A stretch of DNA of 64,000 bases, from assembly GCA_021495925.1 (NCBI GenBank), contig JAKEKT010000013.1, positions 248,001-312,000 on the forward strand. The letters are read 5' to 3'. Numbering within the stretch: the first letter of the stretch is position 1; the number at the start of each line of letters is the position of its first letter. The notes under the pieces are model-generated. The model made no database searches. It had not been told where the DNA came from and saw only the letters and a list, made by a program, of their open reading frames with translations. The position numbers and the translations under genes were made by a program. Positions 49,097-58,402 of this stretch are shown piece by piece. This stretch comes from Diplodia intermedia. Its lineage: Eukaryota > Ascomycota > Dothideomycetes > Botryosphaeriales > Botryosphaeriaceae.

Positions 49097-50146
49097 GGTT
49101 GTTGCGCGGTGGGCGTGGGAGGTTTCGGCTGTGGAGGTGCGGCTGGAGAGATAGACGATAAGAGCCAAGTACTCGTCGTCGCCCACTCTTGCATCTGGGA
49201 TGATTGCAGCCTGGCTTCTCAGCATCTACCTGCTTGGACTGGACCAGCCTGTGATCCATAGGCTCTTATTTTATGACTACACCCGCTTGCATCCTCGGTG
49301 TTGACATGGTCTGACACGCCATGGCGCGTTGGGTGCTCGGCGATCGGCGGCCACGTCTTTCTTGCAGAGCGGGGAGACGCGGTGGACCGTGCTCAGCCCA
49401 TGAAGCCGTCACTCCACCGTTTCTGTTTGACCGGCAATATGGTTTTGCGCAATGACTTTGGATCCTCTTCAAGTGGCTGGTTGAGGCTCTTCTACTGCGA
49501 AGAATCAATATGGAGCCGGACTATTGTGTTGAGGAGTTTTTCCTGGATTCTAGCGCACCTTTGCTTGGGATTCTTGCGGTGGCAGCAACATCAGCCGTTT
49601 CTTGTACGGGCCTTCCCAAAACAAAGAGAGAAAAGAACAACACCGCCGTCGTCGGCAATGATACTGGCCACAGCCCGCTGCATCAGCAGCAACGGCAACA
49701 CCACCATCGCTGCCGCCATTCGCATCGAGGTTAGCAACAACAAGAACACGCCGGTGTCATTTAATATTGAATTGGAAAGCGTGCCTGAGCGTAACTTTAC
49801 GCTTAAATTACGCCGGACCCCGCACAGACCTTCTTGTAGAAACGCCGTCGAACCTACTTTTGTACTTCATTACTCGCCCGGTCTCGTATCTCGTATCAAT
49901 GCCAGATAATGGACCGGGCGTTGGAAGCCCTGATACCCGCATCATTCCGCAGCGTAGATCATCAAACCACCATTGGATACGACCATCCTCTTTGACTCGC
50001 ATATCTTATTAGTGCACCAGCGAGTATATCTGGTTAGACTGTATCGCGAGTCCGACGTGAAGCCACTCTCAACCATAAAACATATATTAACAACCGCAGC
50101 CGCACACTCTGATCCTTCCATCGCAAATCACCATACTGCTCCAACA
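49097..50146. other. Intergenic region
   Basis: Divergent upstream regions of the D-aminopeptidase-like gene and the ten-cysteine protein gene. No gene supported. CATATATTAA at 50081-50090, about 60 bases before the ATG at 50147, may act as a TATA-like element. Confidence 0.4.
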
Positions 50147-50543
50147 ATGCATTTCTCAGCCATCACCTCACTCTTGCTCCTGGCCGTGGGCCAAGGTGCC
50201 GCCGCCTATTCTCTGTCGATGGGCAACCGGAATTGCGCTGCTGGCGGTTCCTTAGCCTGCCAAAATAAGGGCCAGCACTGCGTCGTGGCGACTGACACTG
50301 GGTAAGTTGTCGCCATATAACGTCATGACATCCCTACTAATACCATCGGGCAGATACAACGAGATGTGCGCCGTGTCGTGTGCTGCAAGCAGCACTTGTG
50401 CCGCTGAGTGCAGGAAGCGGGGCAAAGCAGCCAACTGCGTGGTCAATGGGTAAGTCAACAACAAACCATTTCCCATCGCTTCATCGTTGAGGTTGCGTGC
50501 TGATTTTGTTTACCGTAGTAACTGGTCTTGTGTCTGCACTTAA
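50147..50543 (+). CDS. Small secreted cysteine-rich protein, 91 aa, ten Cys
   Basis: Exons 50147-50301, 50354-50449 and 50519-50543, with introns of 52 and 69 bp (GTAAGT and GTAAGT donors, GGGCAG and CGTAG acceptors). A signal peptide is evident (MHFSAITSLLLLAVGQGAAA, cleavage near 20). The mature chain of about 71 residues has ten Cys at 30, 38, 45, 57, 61, 67, 71, 80, 88 and 90, enough for five disulfides, and ends WSCVCT. It is short, secreted and Cys-dense, like an apoplastic effector or antimicrobial-type protein. No family recognised. Confidence 0.75.
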
Positions 50544-51958
50544 GTGGTGGAGGTACGGACAGCAGAGCAAATCAATTGTGGTGCGCGTATCGACGGAGAG
50601 GGTGCGTTGTTTGCCGTGGTCGGCTCGAATGGGGAATCAAAGCGAACAGATATGTTGGAGGTGGGAAAGAATTTGCGGGTCAAGTGCGAAGTCCGCTATT
50701 AAGAACTTAATCTTCGAGACGATCTTGTAGTCAAATTATATGCGATCTGTTTTACATGCTGGAAGAGTGAGGAGGTACTCGTTGCACGTCACGGAGTATC
50801 TGAAAATGTTCGCTTGATGAAGGGTCAGTAGTACCGTCCGCGGTATCTCGTTCGACATCAAGTCCCAGCAGTAGAACAATGCTGGTGTAGCTCTCGGGCG
50901 TTCTTTTCACCCGTCTCGGTGATCTGTTTTAGAATTTTCCGCGGAGACTTTTACGTTGTTGAACGTTCATCCCTACCGGGTGTATGATACGGTGGGTGCA
51001 TAGCTGGCGCGTGAGCGGCCCTCCTTGTAAGGCACACCATCACTGATACGGATGTTGTTCCTGCGCGGGCCGGACGTGCGTGGCCTCAAGAGCTTTTGAA
51101 TAGCGGAAAACGGGGCTTCCCCATTCTTCCATAGGCCCATAAGTCCTGGCTTGGACACGCGCTATCGCTTCCTGCACGATTCGGTGGTCTTTATCCGAAA
51201 GTATCATTGAATCAAGTTTAGCAACTGGAGGCCTTCCTGACCAAACACGACCAATTGTCATGGCTTGTACCAGAAGCCACTGCGCTTTTTTCTGACGAGG
51301 GTTATCTAGCGGCACTGCCTACTCTACCGGACGATTGTTTGCTGTTCTTGAGTGGCTACCTCGAGTACTACCCTTTCGACACCCAAACCATCAATTTCCG
51401 CAACTCCTTGGAAAAGCAGTCTCCCGAGTCTGGCCACGGTATGTGCGCAGTATTGGCTAGAGTGCCTTGGAGAAGACTGACGATTTACACAATCACGAGA
51501 TCACGACGTCCAAACCGATTCTACACTGATGACACGTCTGATTCAGAACTTTGAGAGGACGATTCAAGCTTTGCTCTCCCGTACTTCGGTATCCGAACTT
51601 CCGCCGCATCTGCTCCAAGAATTCAAACACTCTCGACTATCCCAATCTACGCCGATGGGCTACCTCTCTCTAAACCTTCTCAGCTGGTCTTACAGCACGG
51701 ATATGCCTGCGCTTAGAAGAGGAATCTGTGGGGGCCAAAGCAACCATCGGTGACGTACGAGTGGGGGCACAAACTACGTCATGGGGGCTGCCCCGCATTC
51801 ACGCAAGTAAGAAGTAAGACTGGCCGCCTGTGCACAGGGATTACCCTTACACGAGGGCGCGCTGGCATGCATGTCCAAATATAAATGCCTGCGTCGCTCA
51901 CCCGCTTACTTTCCCGAGTCCGGCTTTTTTATTTTCCTACTTCACCTACCACTCAACC
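50544..51958. other. Intergenic region
   Basis: No supported gene. An open stretch near 51260-51430 (plus, LFSDEGYLAALPTLPDDCLLF) has coding-like composition, but it has no homologue I know and stops soon after. TATAAAT at 51880-51886 lies about 75 bases before the HET gene ATG and is a plausible TATA box. Confidence 0.4.
51880..51886 (+). promoter_or_regulatory. TATA-like box of the HET gene
   Basis: TATAAAT 73 bases upstream of the ATG at 51959, followed by a pyrimidine-rich leader. Confidence 0.4.
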
Positions 51959-53848
51959 ATGGCCGACCTCCATCCAGCCGGAGAGACGCCCACGCTCGAG
52001 GCACTGTGGTGCACCGGCAACCCGTCCACTCTCACATGCTGTGCCTGTGACAGGCCCATCCACCCCCAGCCCCTGGTCCGCACCTTCCGCCTCCTGGACC
52101 CCAACTCGCCCGACGACGGCCAAAACGCCACCAACCGCCTCCCCGCTCTCGGCCGGACCATTCTCACCTTCGACCGCCACCTCTCATGCGCGAGCAAGGC
52201 CAACTACATAGCCGTCTCGCACGTCTGGAACAAGACGGTCTCCAAAGTCCAGAACGGTGAAGGCTCCGACAACGAAATCGCGCAGACGCGCGTGCTCGCC
52301 GTCCAGCTGCCCACGCGCGTGTGGGACGGGGTGCACAGCAGCGCGGGCGAGCCGGGAGCGAGTGGGCCGGAGCTGTGGCACGACTACCTCAGCGTGCCGC
52401 AGTGGCAGGCGGACGTGAAGCGGCGGATCCTCGACCACGTGGCCGCCATCTTCGCCCGCGCCGCCTTCACCCTCGTGCACCTGGACGACGTGTCGCGGCG
52501 GTGCGTGCGGCAGATGCGGACGGGCGAGACGCCGCGCGCCCGCGCCCGCGGCGTCGCGCGCATCTGCAACGCCGCGTGGTTCGGCCGCGTGTGGACGGCC
52601 ATGGAGTACGTGCGCAGCCCGGCCGTCCGCACCATGCTGGACGACTGCGCGCTCGTCGACGGCGTGACCGACGTCTTCCTCGCCGAGCTGCAGGCGGCGT
52701 GGGACGCTCTCGTCGTCGAGCGGGGTGATGCGCACGAGGCGGAGAAGCTGGCGCGAGATCATGGCTTGGTGCCCTGGCAGCTCGGCCCGCTGGCGCGCAT
52801 CAGGGGCCAGGAGGAAGCCGCGTCGTTCGCCGAGGCGTTCTCCGTGCTGGCGAAGAGGGGGTGTCGGAGCAACGCCGACTTCTTCCACGCCCTGGCCGGC
52901 ATCCTCAACCCGCGGTGGGAGGAGGAGCCGCCGCCGGATTTCGAGAGGTACGGCGACGCCACGCTGGCGTTTGCGAGGGAGTGCCTGCGCAACGGCGACT
53001 ACACGCCCGTCTTGATGTCCCCGCTGCCGGTTGATGACAATCCAGGCGGCATCGGCATGGGCTACCACGACGGCGGCATCTGGAGCCTCGGCACCCTGCA
53101 ACGCGCGCCGGCCGTCCCCCGCCTGTCGCTCTCCTCCCCCGCGGGGAATCCGGTGCTTAGGGTAGAGAGGATCGGGCCCGTTCGCTTCGTCAGGAAATTC
53201 AACTTCCGCACGCTGCATCCGCCCGTGCTGTTCTCGCACGTCGCCCAGGTCGCGCTGGACTTCACCGGCCCGGACGTCGATGACTTCGTGGCGACGGTCG
53301 GCACGAGGCTGTACGGTCAAGACGCGCAGGAGGTCCGGCGGCGTTGCCTGGATGCCGAAAGGCGGGCGTTCCTGGAGCGTGCGTTGGTGGACCGCTTCAA
53401 CGCCCAGGGTGGTCAGGAGCTCTGGCCGGTGAAGAAGACGGACCAGATTGCCGACGCGTTGGGCCTCTCATCAACGGCGCTGGAAAGCTGTGGTGGGGTG
53501 CCTCCTATGCGTTTCATGAGGGCACATGGCGGCACGTTGCATCTCGGTCCTCGCGGGGCTCTCGTGGGTGCGACCTGTCCAGTGTGTCTCAAAAGCTCCC
53601 TTTTCCGGGCTGCCTTGTATGTAAGGCCGGCGGAGGCCTACGGCGCCGTGGCATATCGCATTCCCGGTCTGAAATATACGTGCACGATGAAGGGCGGGAT
53701 TGCCATTATCGTGAAGAATGGCAGTGTTGTCGGACGCATGGTGTGGGCCGTCCCCGCGTGTCCGTGTCGGACCGAGGAAGAGGTCGAGATACATCTGAAT
53801 CCGCTTCCAGAGCGGAAGATCCACCAGCATCGACCCAACAGCTTTTAG
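51959..53848 (+). CDS. HET-like (heterokaryon incompatibility) protein, 629 aa
   Basis: Intronless. The start ATG has strong context (ACCATGG); the longer open frame upstream has no ATG. Features of the HET domain: YIAVSHVW at residues 83-90, WHDYLSVPQWQADVKRRILD from about 140 in the position of the usual W(I/L)D..CI-Q segment, and VHLDDVSRRC. The usual Cys-Ile-(N/D)-Q is altered to LSVPQ, which suggests a divergent member. The C-terminus contains a possible metal site (ATCPVCLKSS and PACPCR). HET proteins mediate allorecognition-linked cell death; function here is inferred from family only. Confidence 0.75.
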   Translation: MADLHPAGETPTLEALWCTGNPSTLTCCACDRPIHPQPLVRTFRLLDPNSPDDGQNATNRLPALGRTILTFDRHLSCASKANYIAVSHVWNKTVSKVQNGEGSDNEIAQTRVLAVQLPTRVWDGVHSSAGEPGASGPELWHDYLSVPQWQADVKRRILDHVAAIFARAAFTLVHLDDVSRRCVRQMRTGETPRARARGVARICNAAWFGRVWTAMEYVRSPAVRTMLDDCALVDGVTDVFLAELQAAWDALVVERGDAHEAEKLARDHGLVPWQLGPLARIRGQEEAASFAEAFSVLAKRGCRSNADFFHALAGILNPRWEEEPPPDFERYGDATLAFARECLRNGDYTPVLMSPLPVDDNPGGIGMGYHDGGIWSLGTLQRAPAVPRLSLSSPAGNPVLRVERIGPVRFVRKFNFRTLHPPVLFSHVAQVALDFTGPDVDDFVATVGTRLYGQDAQEVRRRCLDAERRAFLERALVDRFNAQGGQELWPVKKTDQIADALGLSSTALESCGGVPPMRFMRAHGGTLHLGPRGALVGATCPVCLKSSLFRAALYVRPAEAYGAVAYRIPGLKYTCTMKGGIAIIVKNGSVVGRMVWAVPACPCRTEEEVEIHLNPLPERKIHQHRPNSF

Positions 53849-54009
53849 GAACTGATTTATCCCGGTGTCAGAACCCAACCGCCGTGTAGGAGCCATCTGA
53901 CACCATCTATCTTTATTGTCTACTCTACGAATGCTCGAAAGAAACCCCCCCATTTGTAAGCCAACCCAAAATCAACCCAGAGACCCTCCCACCTTCCCTC
54001 ATCCCATAC

Positions 54010-55450
54010 TCACTTACTTCTTCCTCAGCACTACCCTCATATCCCCATACACCTCCCTCTCCGACCTCAACGGCCCCCCTCCCGCCATCTCCCCCGCATA
54101 CCCACCACCCCCCTCCCGCCATCTCCCCCGCATACCCACCACCCCCCTCAACCACAAACTCCCCCCCATCACCCTCTCCCACCCGCAACCCCTCCACCAC
54201 CGCCCCAACAAGCACCCCCACCATCATCGCCCCAAACCCCGCACCAGCCGGACACAAGAACCTCGCCCCCCCTCCCCCCAAACGCCATGAACGGCCCGGC
54301 GTCCGCATCAACCCACCGCTCGGGCCGGAACCCGCACAGATCGCGCGCCGCCGCGCCGCCTCGACATCCGCAGCCACCCCGCCCACGCCCCCCACGGGCG
54401 GCGGCGGCGCCGGCAGCTCGCGGTACACGCGCCGCGCGCGTCGGTGGGTAGAGGCGCGGCGCCTCCTTGGCGGCGGCGACGGTCCGTCCCCTGCTGTGGG
54501 CATCTCGTCGTTGGAGACGTGCGGCGATGCGTCGGCGAGGAAGGCGGCGGCGGCGGCGCGGGGGTCGTCGTTCTTGTTGTTGCGCCGGAAACGCACTTCG
54601 AGGAGGCAGCGCAGGACGACGCGCCATATGGTCTCGTACGAGGGCAGGACGGAGGTTCAGCGGGTTGGCCCGTGGGGGCGAGCGGGTCGCGGGCGGGGAT
54701 GGCGGCGCGTAGGGAGGCGTGGAGGGCGTGGTTTGCGTGCCAGGGTTGGGTGGTGTCGGTACCGCCGCGGGTCTGCTGCTGCTGCTTGGAGGCGAGCCAG
54801 ATGCGGTTGATCTCGGCGGCGATGAAGCGGATGTTTGAGTCGTTGGCGCGGGTGGTGGTGGCGTCGACGCCGAAGAAGAGATGCAGCGAGATCTTGAGGG
54901 TGAGCGTCTGCACGAGGGGGCTGAGTGAGATGGAGCCGCGGTGGCGACGGATGCCGTCGATGGCGATTTGGCGTGCCGTCTTTGCTATGGACCGCCATTG
55001 CGAGGTCGACAGCCGGAGGTGTGACTCGCTGAGCCGCCGGAACTCCTTGTACTAGTGGATGTCGGTTGTTGTGAAGGCGTTGTCGATGCCGAATGCGGTT
55101 TGGAGTCTCTTGTTGGGGAGGGCCCGGGCTTGGAGTTGAGAGGGGAGGGAGACTTTCCCGCTTGGGCTGCCCAGAGTGCATGCGAGGATGGCCTTGCAGC
55201 TTTCTGCATCATCGAAGATTGACGGAGACGGGGAATCGATGGCTTCGTGGCCTGCTGTCTATTCTTCTGTTAGTTTCCGGGTGTTATTGTCCGCGGGTGA
55301 ACTTACCAAATTGATTTGCCGACTGACGATGAAGAGAGCCAAAACAATTGCCGCAGTTGCAAAAGAGCATCCAGATATAGTCCTTGGTGCAGATGTAAAT
55401 ACCAGCGATCGTGATGAACGTGCCGATCGCCTTCAGCAGGGGGGTGAAAT
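54010..55450 (-). pseudogene. Cytochrome P450 pseudogene
   Basis: P450 pieces in shifting frames on the minus strand: a membrane anchor (AIVLALFIVSRQINL, about 55325-55370), RLQTAFGIDNAFTTT followed by an in-frame TAG at about 55053, ISLHLFFGVDA, RFIAAEINRIWLASK, an ETIWRVVLRCLLEV segment, KEAPRLYPPT (the ExxR region), RVYREL, FRPERW, FMAFGG and ARFLCPAGAGFGAMMVGVLV (the heme-Cys loop). At least four frame changes lie between 54250 and 54520, and the region between anchor and catalytic domain is missing. It belongs to a fungal P450 group with a FLCPA-type heme loop. Not functional. Confidence 0.7.
54074..54148. repeat. 34-bp pyrimidine-strand tandem repeat
   Basis: Two full copies starting at 54074 and 54108 (CCCCCCTCCCGCCATCTCCC and on) and the start of a third at 54142. 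It lies in a strongly C-rich plus strand (about 53980-54260), so the complement is a run of G tracts. Confidence 0.75.
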
Positions 55451-57099
55451 GCATGATCGGCGATCAGTAGAACGAGACGACAATAGAAGCCGAGCGCTAG
55501 CCAGAGCCAGGAGTCTTGATTGAGAAAGGTAAAGGTTGCCTGGGGACAGATGACGCGGTATTTGAGTACATCTTCCAGCTGGCTGTGTTTGGCCTTGAAG
55601 CGGCGGGAAAGGTGCCCTGTGATGTTGACAAATGTTGCGATGCTGCTTGCCTCATGCAACCCGAAATCATGATGCTCATTGCTTGTCGTGTTGCGGTGCT
55701 TGCAGCGCTTGTGATGATCACTAGACTGTGGCTTCGTGGCTTACGGTGGTCCTTTTGCTGAGCCTGCACATTGTAGTTCATACAAATTAGATCTCATTAC
55801 CAAGCTTCTGTGGGGTTGGTGTTTTTCCCCAGACCCGTGCACACGTGTTGTCAGAGCCTTCCAAGGCACATGCTGGAAGTAGCAGCAGCCCGACAGTAAA
55901 TACACTTGATCCAACCGTTTGGTCATCCAGCGCTTGACAGTAGACGGTAGCCCGCAGTGAGTGGCAATATGGTCAAGTGATCCACTTAGTCGGCGGTTTT
56001 TGATCGGTTGGGACTGGTATCGCTGGTCCGCATGCCCAGCTATCTGATTTCCCATTCGCTGATTTACCTGATTGTCTGCCGGACCTACCCACCTCCGGTC
56101 TAATTTGCCTGCTCGGTTGCCCATTTACCTATGTACCGACACTTGCTCACTCCAGGTGGTGAGAGACCAAGTCTGTGAGCCGCCGATGACGCTACCTTTC
56201 TTCGTTAATGGGGAGCTGGACTCAAGGGCCGGTCGTAGATGTGAGTCTTGAATTCGCACAATTGCGTTCAGATTTTAGACTCAACTCCCGACATAAGTAT
56301 GGTGCTACACCCCTATGAATTACATACGGACTGACCCAATGATGGAGCTGCATGATTTGCCACATTAAACTCAGATTAGCTTTACAATGGGTCGTTCTGC
56401 CGAGTTTTCTGGCAGATATTTCAACAATGAGTTCTTATCCATGAGGCAGCGGCTACTTACTGGATCGCAACGCAAATATCTCCCTTTGTCTCGCCCATAT
56501 CGGCGGGAAAGACTGCAAAGCATCGAGAGGAGCTGATTATAGATGTTTACAGTGATTGCTACAGCTATGCCGGCCTCGGCTCGAGTCTTCATCTGGGTCA
56601 CCATATATCTATAAGCTTTTGATATTACTGAAGACGGAGTTTGTATATAGTCAAGCCATAGTTCATACATTATCTTCCAGTTTACAAAGATAGAGCTGCA
56701 ACTTTCTTGCTAAAGAAGCGTAGCACTCCAACGAATCACTTAGTATCAATTGGTGTCGGTGTCAAGCTCGGAGAAATGAGGCTCGGGGAAATGCCTCTTG
56801 GCGGATCTTACTGCGGCGAATCCCTACGATCTTACGATTCAGGAGAAATGAGAGCGCTGTATCATTCTTAAGTAACTACACCGCAAGTAGTCAAGCACTT
56901 AGGCCCTAATAACTTCGAATACGACGATTTCTACTATATAGAAGGAAGCCGCGTCTTTCAGTAGGCAGTACACAATTGACTTTTCATCTTGTCGAGCCTT
57001 GTTCCCACCAATCGATACTCAAAATCCAAACCAAACATCACCGGTGAGTTTCCCAAATCGAAATCGAGTCCCGAACATTCAATGACCGTGAACACAGCC
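55451..57099. other. Intergenic region
   Basis: No supported gene. A weak foldback-like hairpin lies at about 56243-56288 (GAGTCTTGAATTC facing GATTTTAGACTCAAC). TATATA at 56935-56940 may serve the next gene. Confidence 0.35.
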
Positions 57100-57360
57100 A
57101 TGGCTCGCTTCATCACCGTCATCCTCGCAGCCGTTGCATCAATGGCATCCATCGTCAGCGCTGGCTGCTCCGTCGACATCCTCAACTTCAACCAAGCCGC
57201 TGTTGGCAATGCGTGCATCCCGCAGGGTGGTGAAGGCAACATCTGGGTCGCGTCGACGAGGAAGCGGTACTACATCACTGCCTCGCAGTCGTGCGGCCTT
57301 AGCCTCAAGAACCAAGTCTTGCCGGCCGACTGGTCCCTGCAGTTCAAGGGCAGATGCTAG
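57100..57360 (+). CDS. Small secreted protein, 86 aa, four Cys
   Basis: Single exon. The ATG at 57100 (GCCATGG context) precedes a signal peptide (MARFITVILAAVASMASIVS, cleavage near residue 21, before GC). The ATG at 57082 is an in-frame alternative. The mature chain of about 65 residues has four Cys (23, 39, 65, 86), the last being the C-terminal residue. It contains an aromatic beta-like core (NIWVASTRKRYYI). TATATA lies 160 bases upstream. Effector-like by size and cysteine pattern; no family recognised. Confidence 0.65.
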   Translation: MARFITVILAAVASMASIVSAGCSVDILNFNQAAVGNACIPQGGEGNIWVASTRKRYYITASQSCGLSLKNQVLPADWSLQFKGRC

Positions 57361-57639
57361 GCGGGAAAGGTGCGGCAGGGATCTATTGTAGAAGGAAATC
57401 AGTGTGGAGGTGTTGAGAATCAATGGATTTATATCTTGAACCCCCATTTGAAGACGCTTCGGGAGTGACAACGCAATCGCTTAATGAATACGGGACGGGA
57501 GATCTCTGTGAAGCTTCGCATCGGTCTAGATGTCGTCTACAAGCTCAGATTTACTCGTGCCCCACGCCACATCATGGACACTATCAACCGTGCTTGGCTA
57601 TGAAACGCGCCGGTGGCCAGGTTTACGAGAGCTGACTCA
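57361..57639. other. 3' flank, nothing recognised
   Basis: Short spacer after the four-Cys protein gene; no signal identified. Confidence 0.3.
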
Positions 57640-58390
57640 GTGTGGTTGACTCGCCGGCCTCGTATTTTACACGCCGTCTCCTCTTCGGGCCGCAATACAC
57701 ATCACTCGTCCAATGGACGGACAGCACCAACGCACGGACCCTGTCGCTTTCGTACCTGGTAGGTAGATAGGAGTCGCTTCTTAATCGTGTGCGCATCTAC
57801 CTATACGATTCCGACGAGCTTATTTTGCACGGCTCGCAGATCGCGGAGGGCGAAACCTTAAATGTGCTGGTAGATGAAGTAGATACGCGGACGCTCGGGC
57901 TCTGACGCCAGCGATTATCAACGCCCTGGCTGATACGGCGGATCAAGAACGATCGCGATGGTACTCGAGAGCGGAGGAAAGTCTTACCTTCCTTTTCTGG
58001 CGGTCGTTGGGTCGCATTCCATAGGACAGGCAGCGGCTTGTACTGCAGCGAACGAGTCGTTTCGCACTTCGGTTTGCAACCGACCATAGACTGTGAAGAC
58101 GCTTCCTTGAGCAAGCAAGTCTCGCCTCCGGTACTCTCGATTTGTGCTGGCCCTTTCGCCTGTTTGAGGTCGTTCTCCGAAAAGAAGGCGATATCTTTCA
58201 GGACTGTCACGCAATCAGATCACGGCTATTACTCGTACGAGGCAAGTTTCTTGTCTGCCTTGACTACACGAACTTGATTCCAGCAATATTGCAACACTAC
58301 CGAAACCAACAGGGTAGTGAGGCTGCGGTAGATGGAAGCGTGCACCCGTGGGTGATGCTCGTCTTCCCCACCATTTCTAAAATCTCCAGC
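57640..58390 (+). pseudogene. Decayed gene of unknown family
   Basis: Coding-like segments on the plus strand broken by stops and frame changes: YFTRRLLFGPQYTSLVQWTD, then an in-frame TAG, VRIYLYDSDELILHGSQIAE with LNVLVDEVDTRTLGL, a frame change to PAIINALADTADQERSRWY and LTFLFWRSLGRIP, then EGDIFQDCHAIRSRLLLVRG and KFLVCLDYTNLIPAILQHY. The last frame closes at 58402. The composition is protein-like but I cannot name the family. Short introns do not rescue a single frame. Confidence 0.35.
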
Positions 58391-58402
58391 CGCCGCGATT
58401 GA

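Noticed and set aside
51040..51430. Overlapping coding-like frames on both strands near 51.0-51.4 kb
   Set aside because: Neither has a start, a recognisable domain or a continuation through plausible introns.
54560..54640. Third Ulp1-like copy suggested by ETIWRVVLRCLLEV
   Set aside because: The neighbouring segments (RLYPPT, FLCPAGAGFG) show it is a P450; the WR similarity is coincidental.
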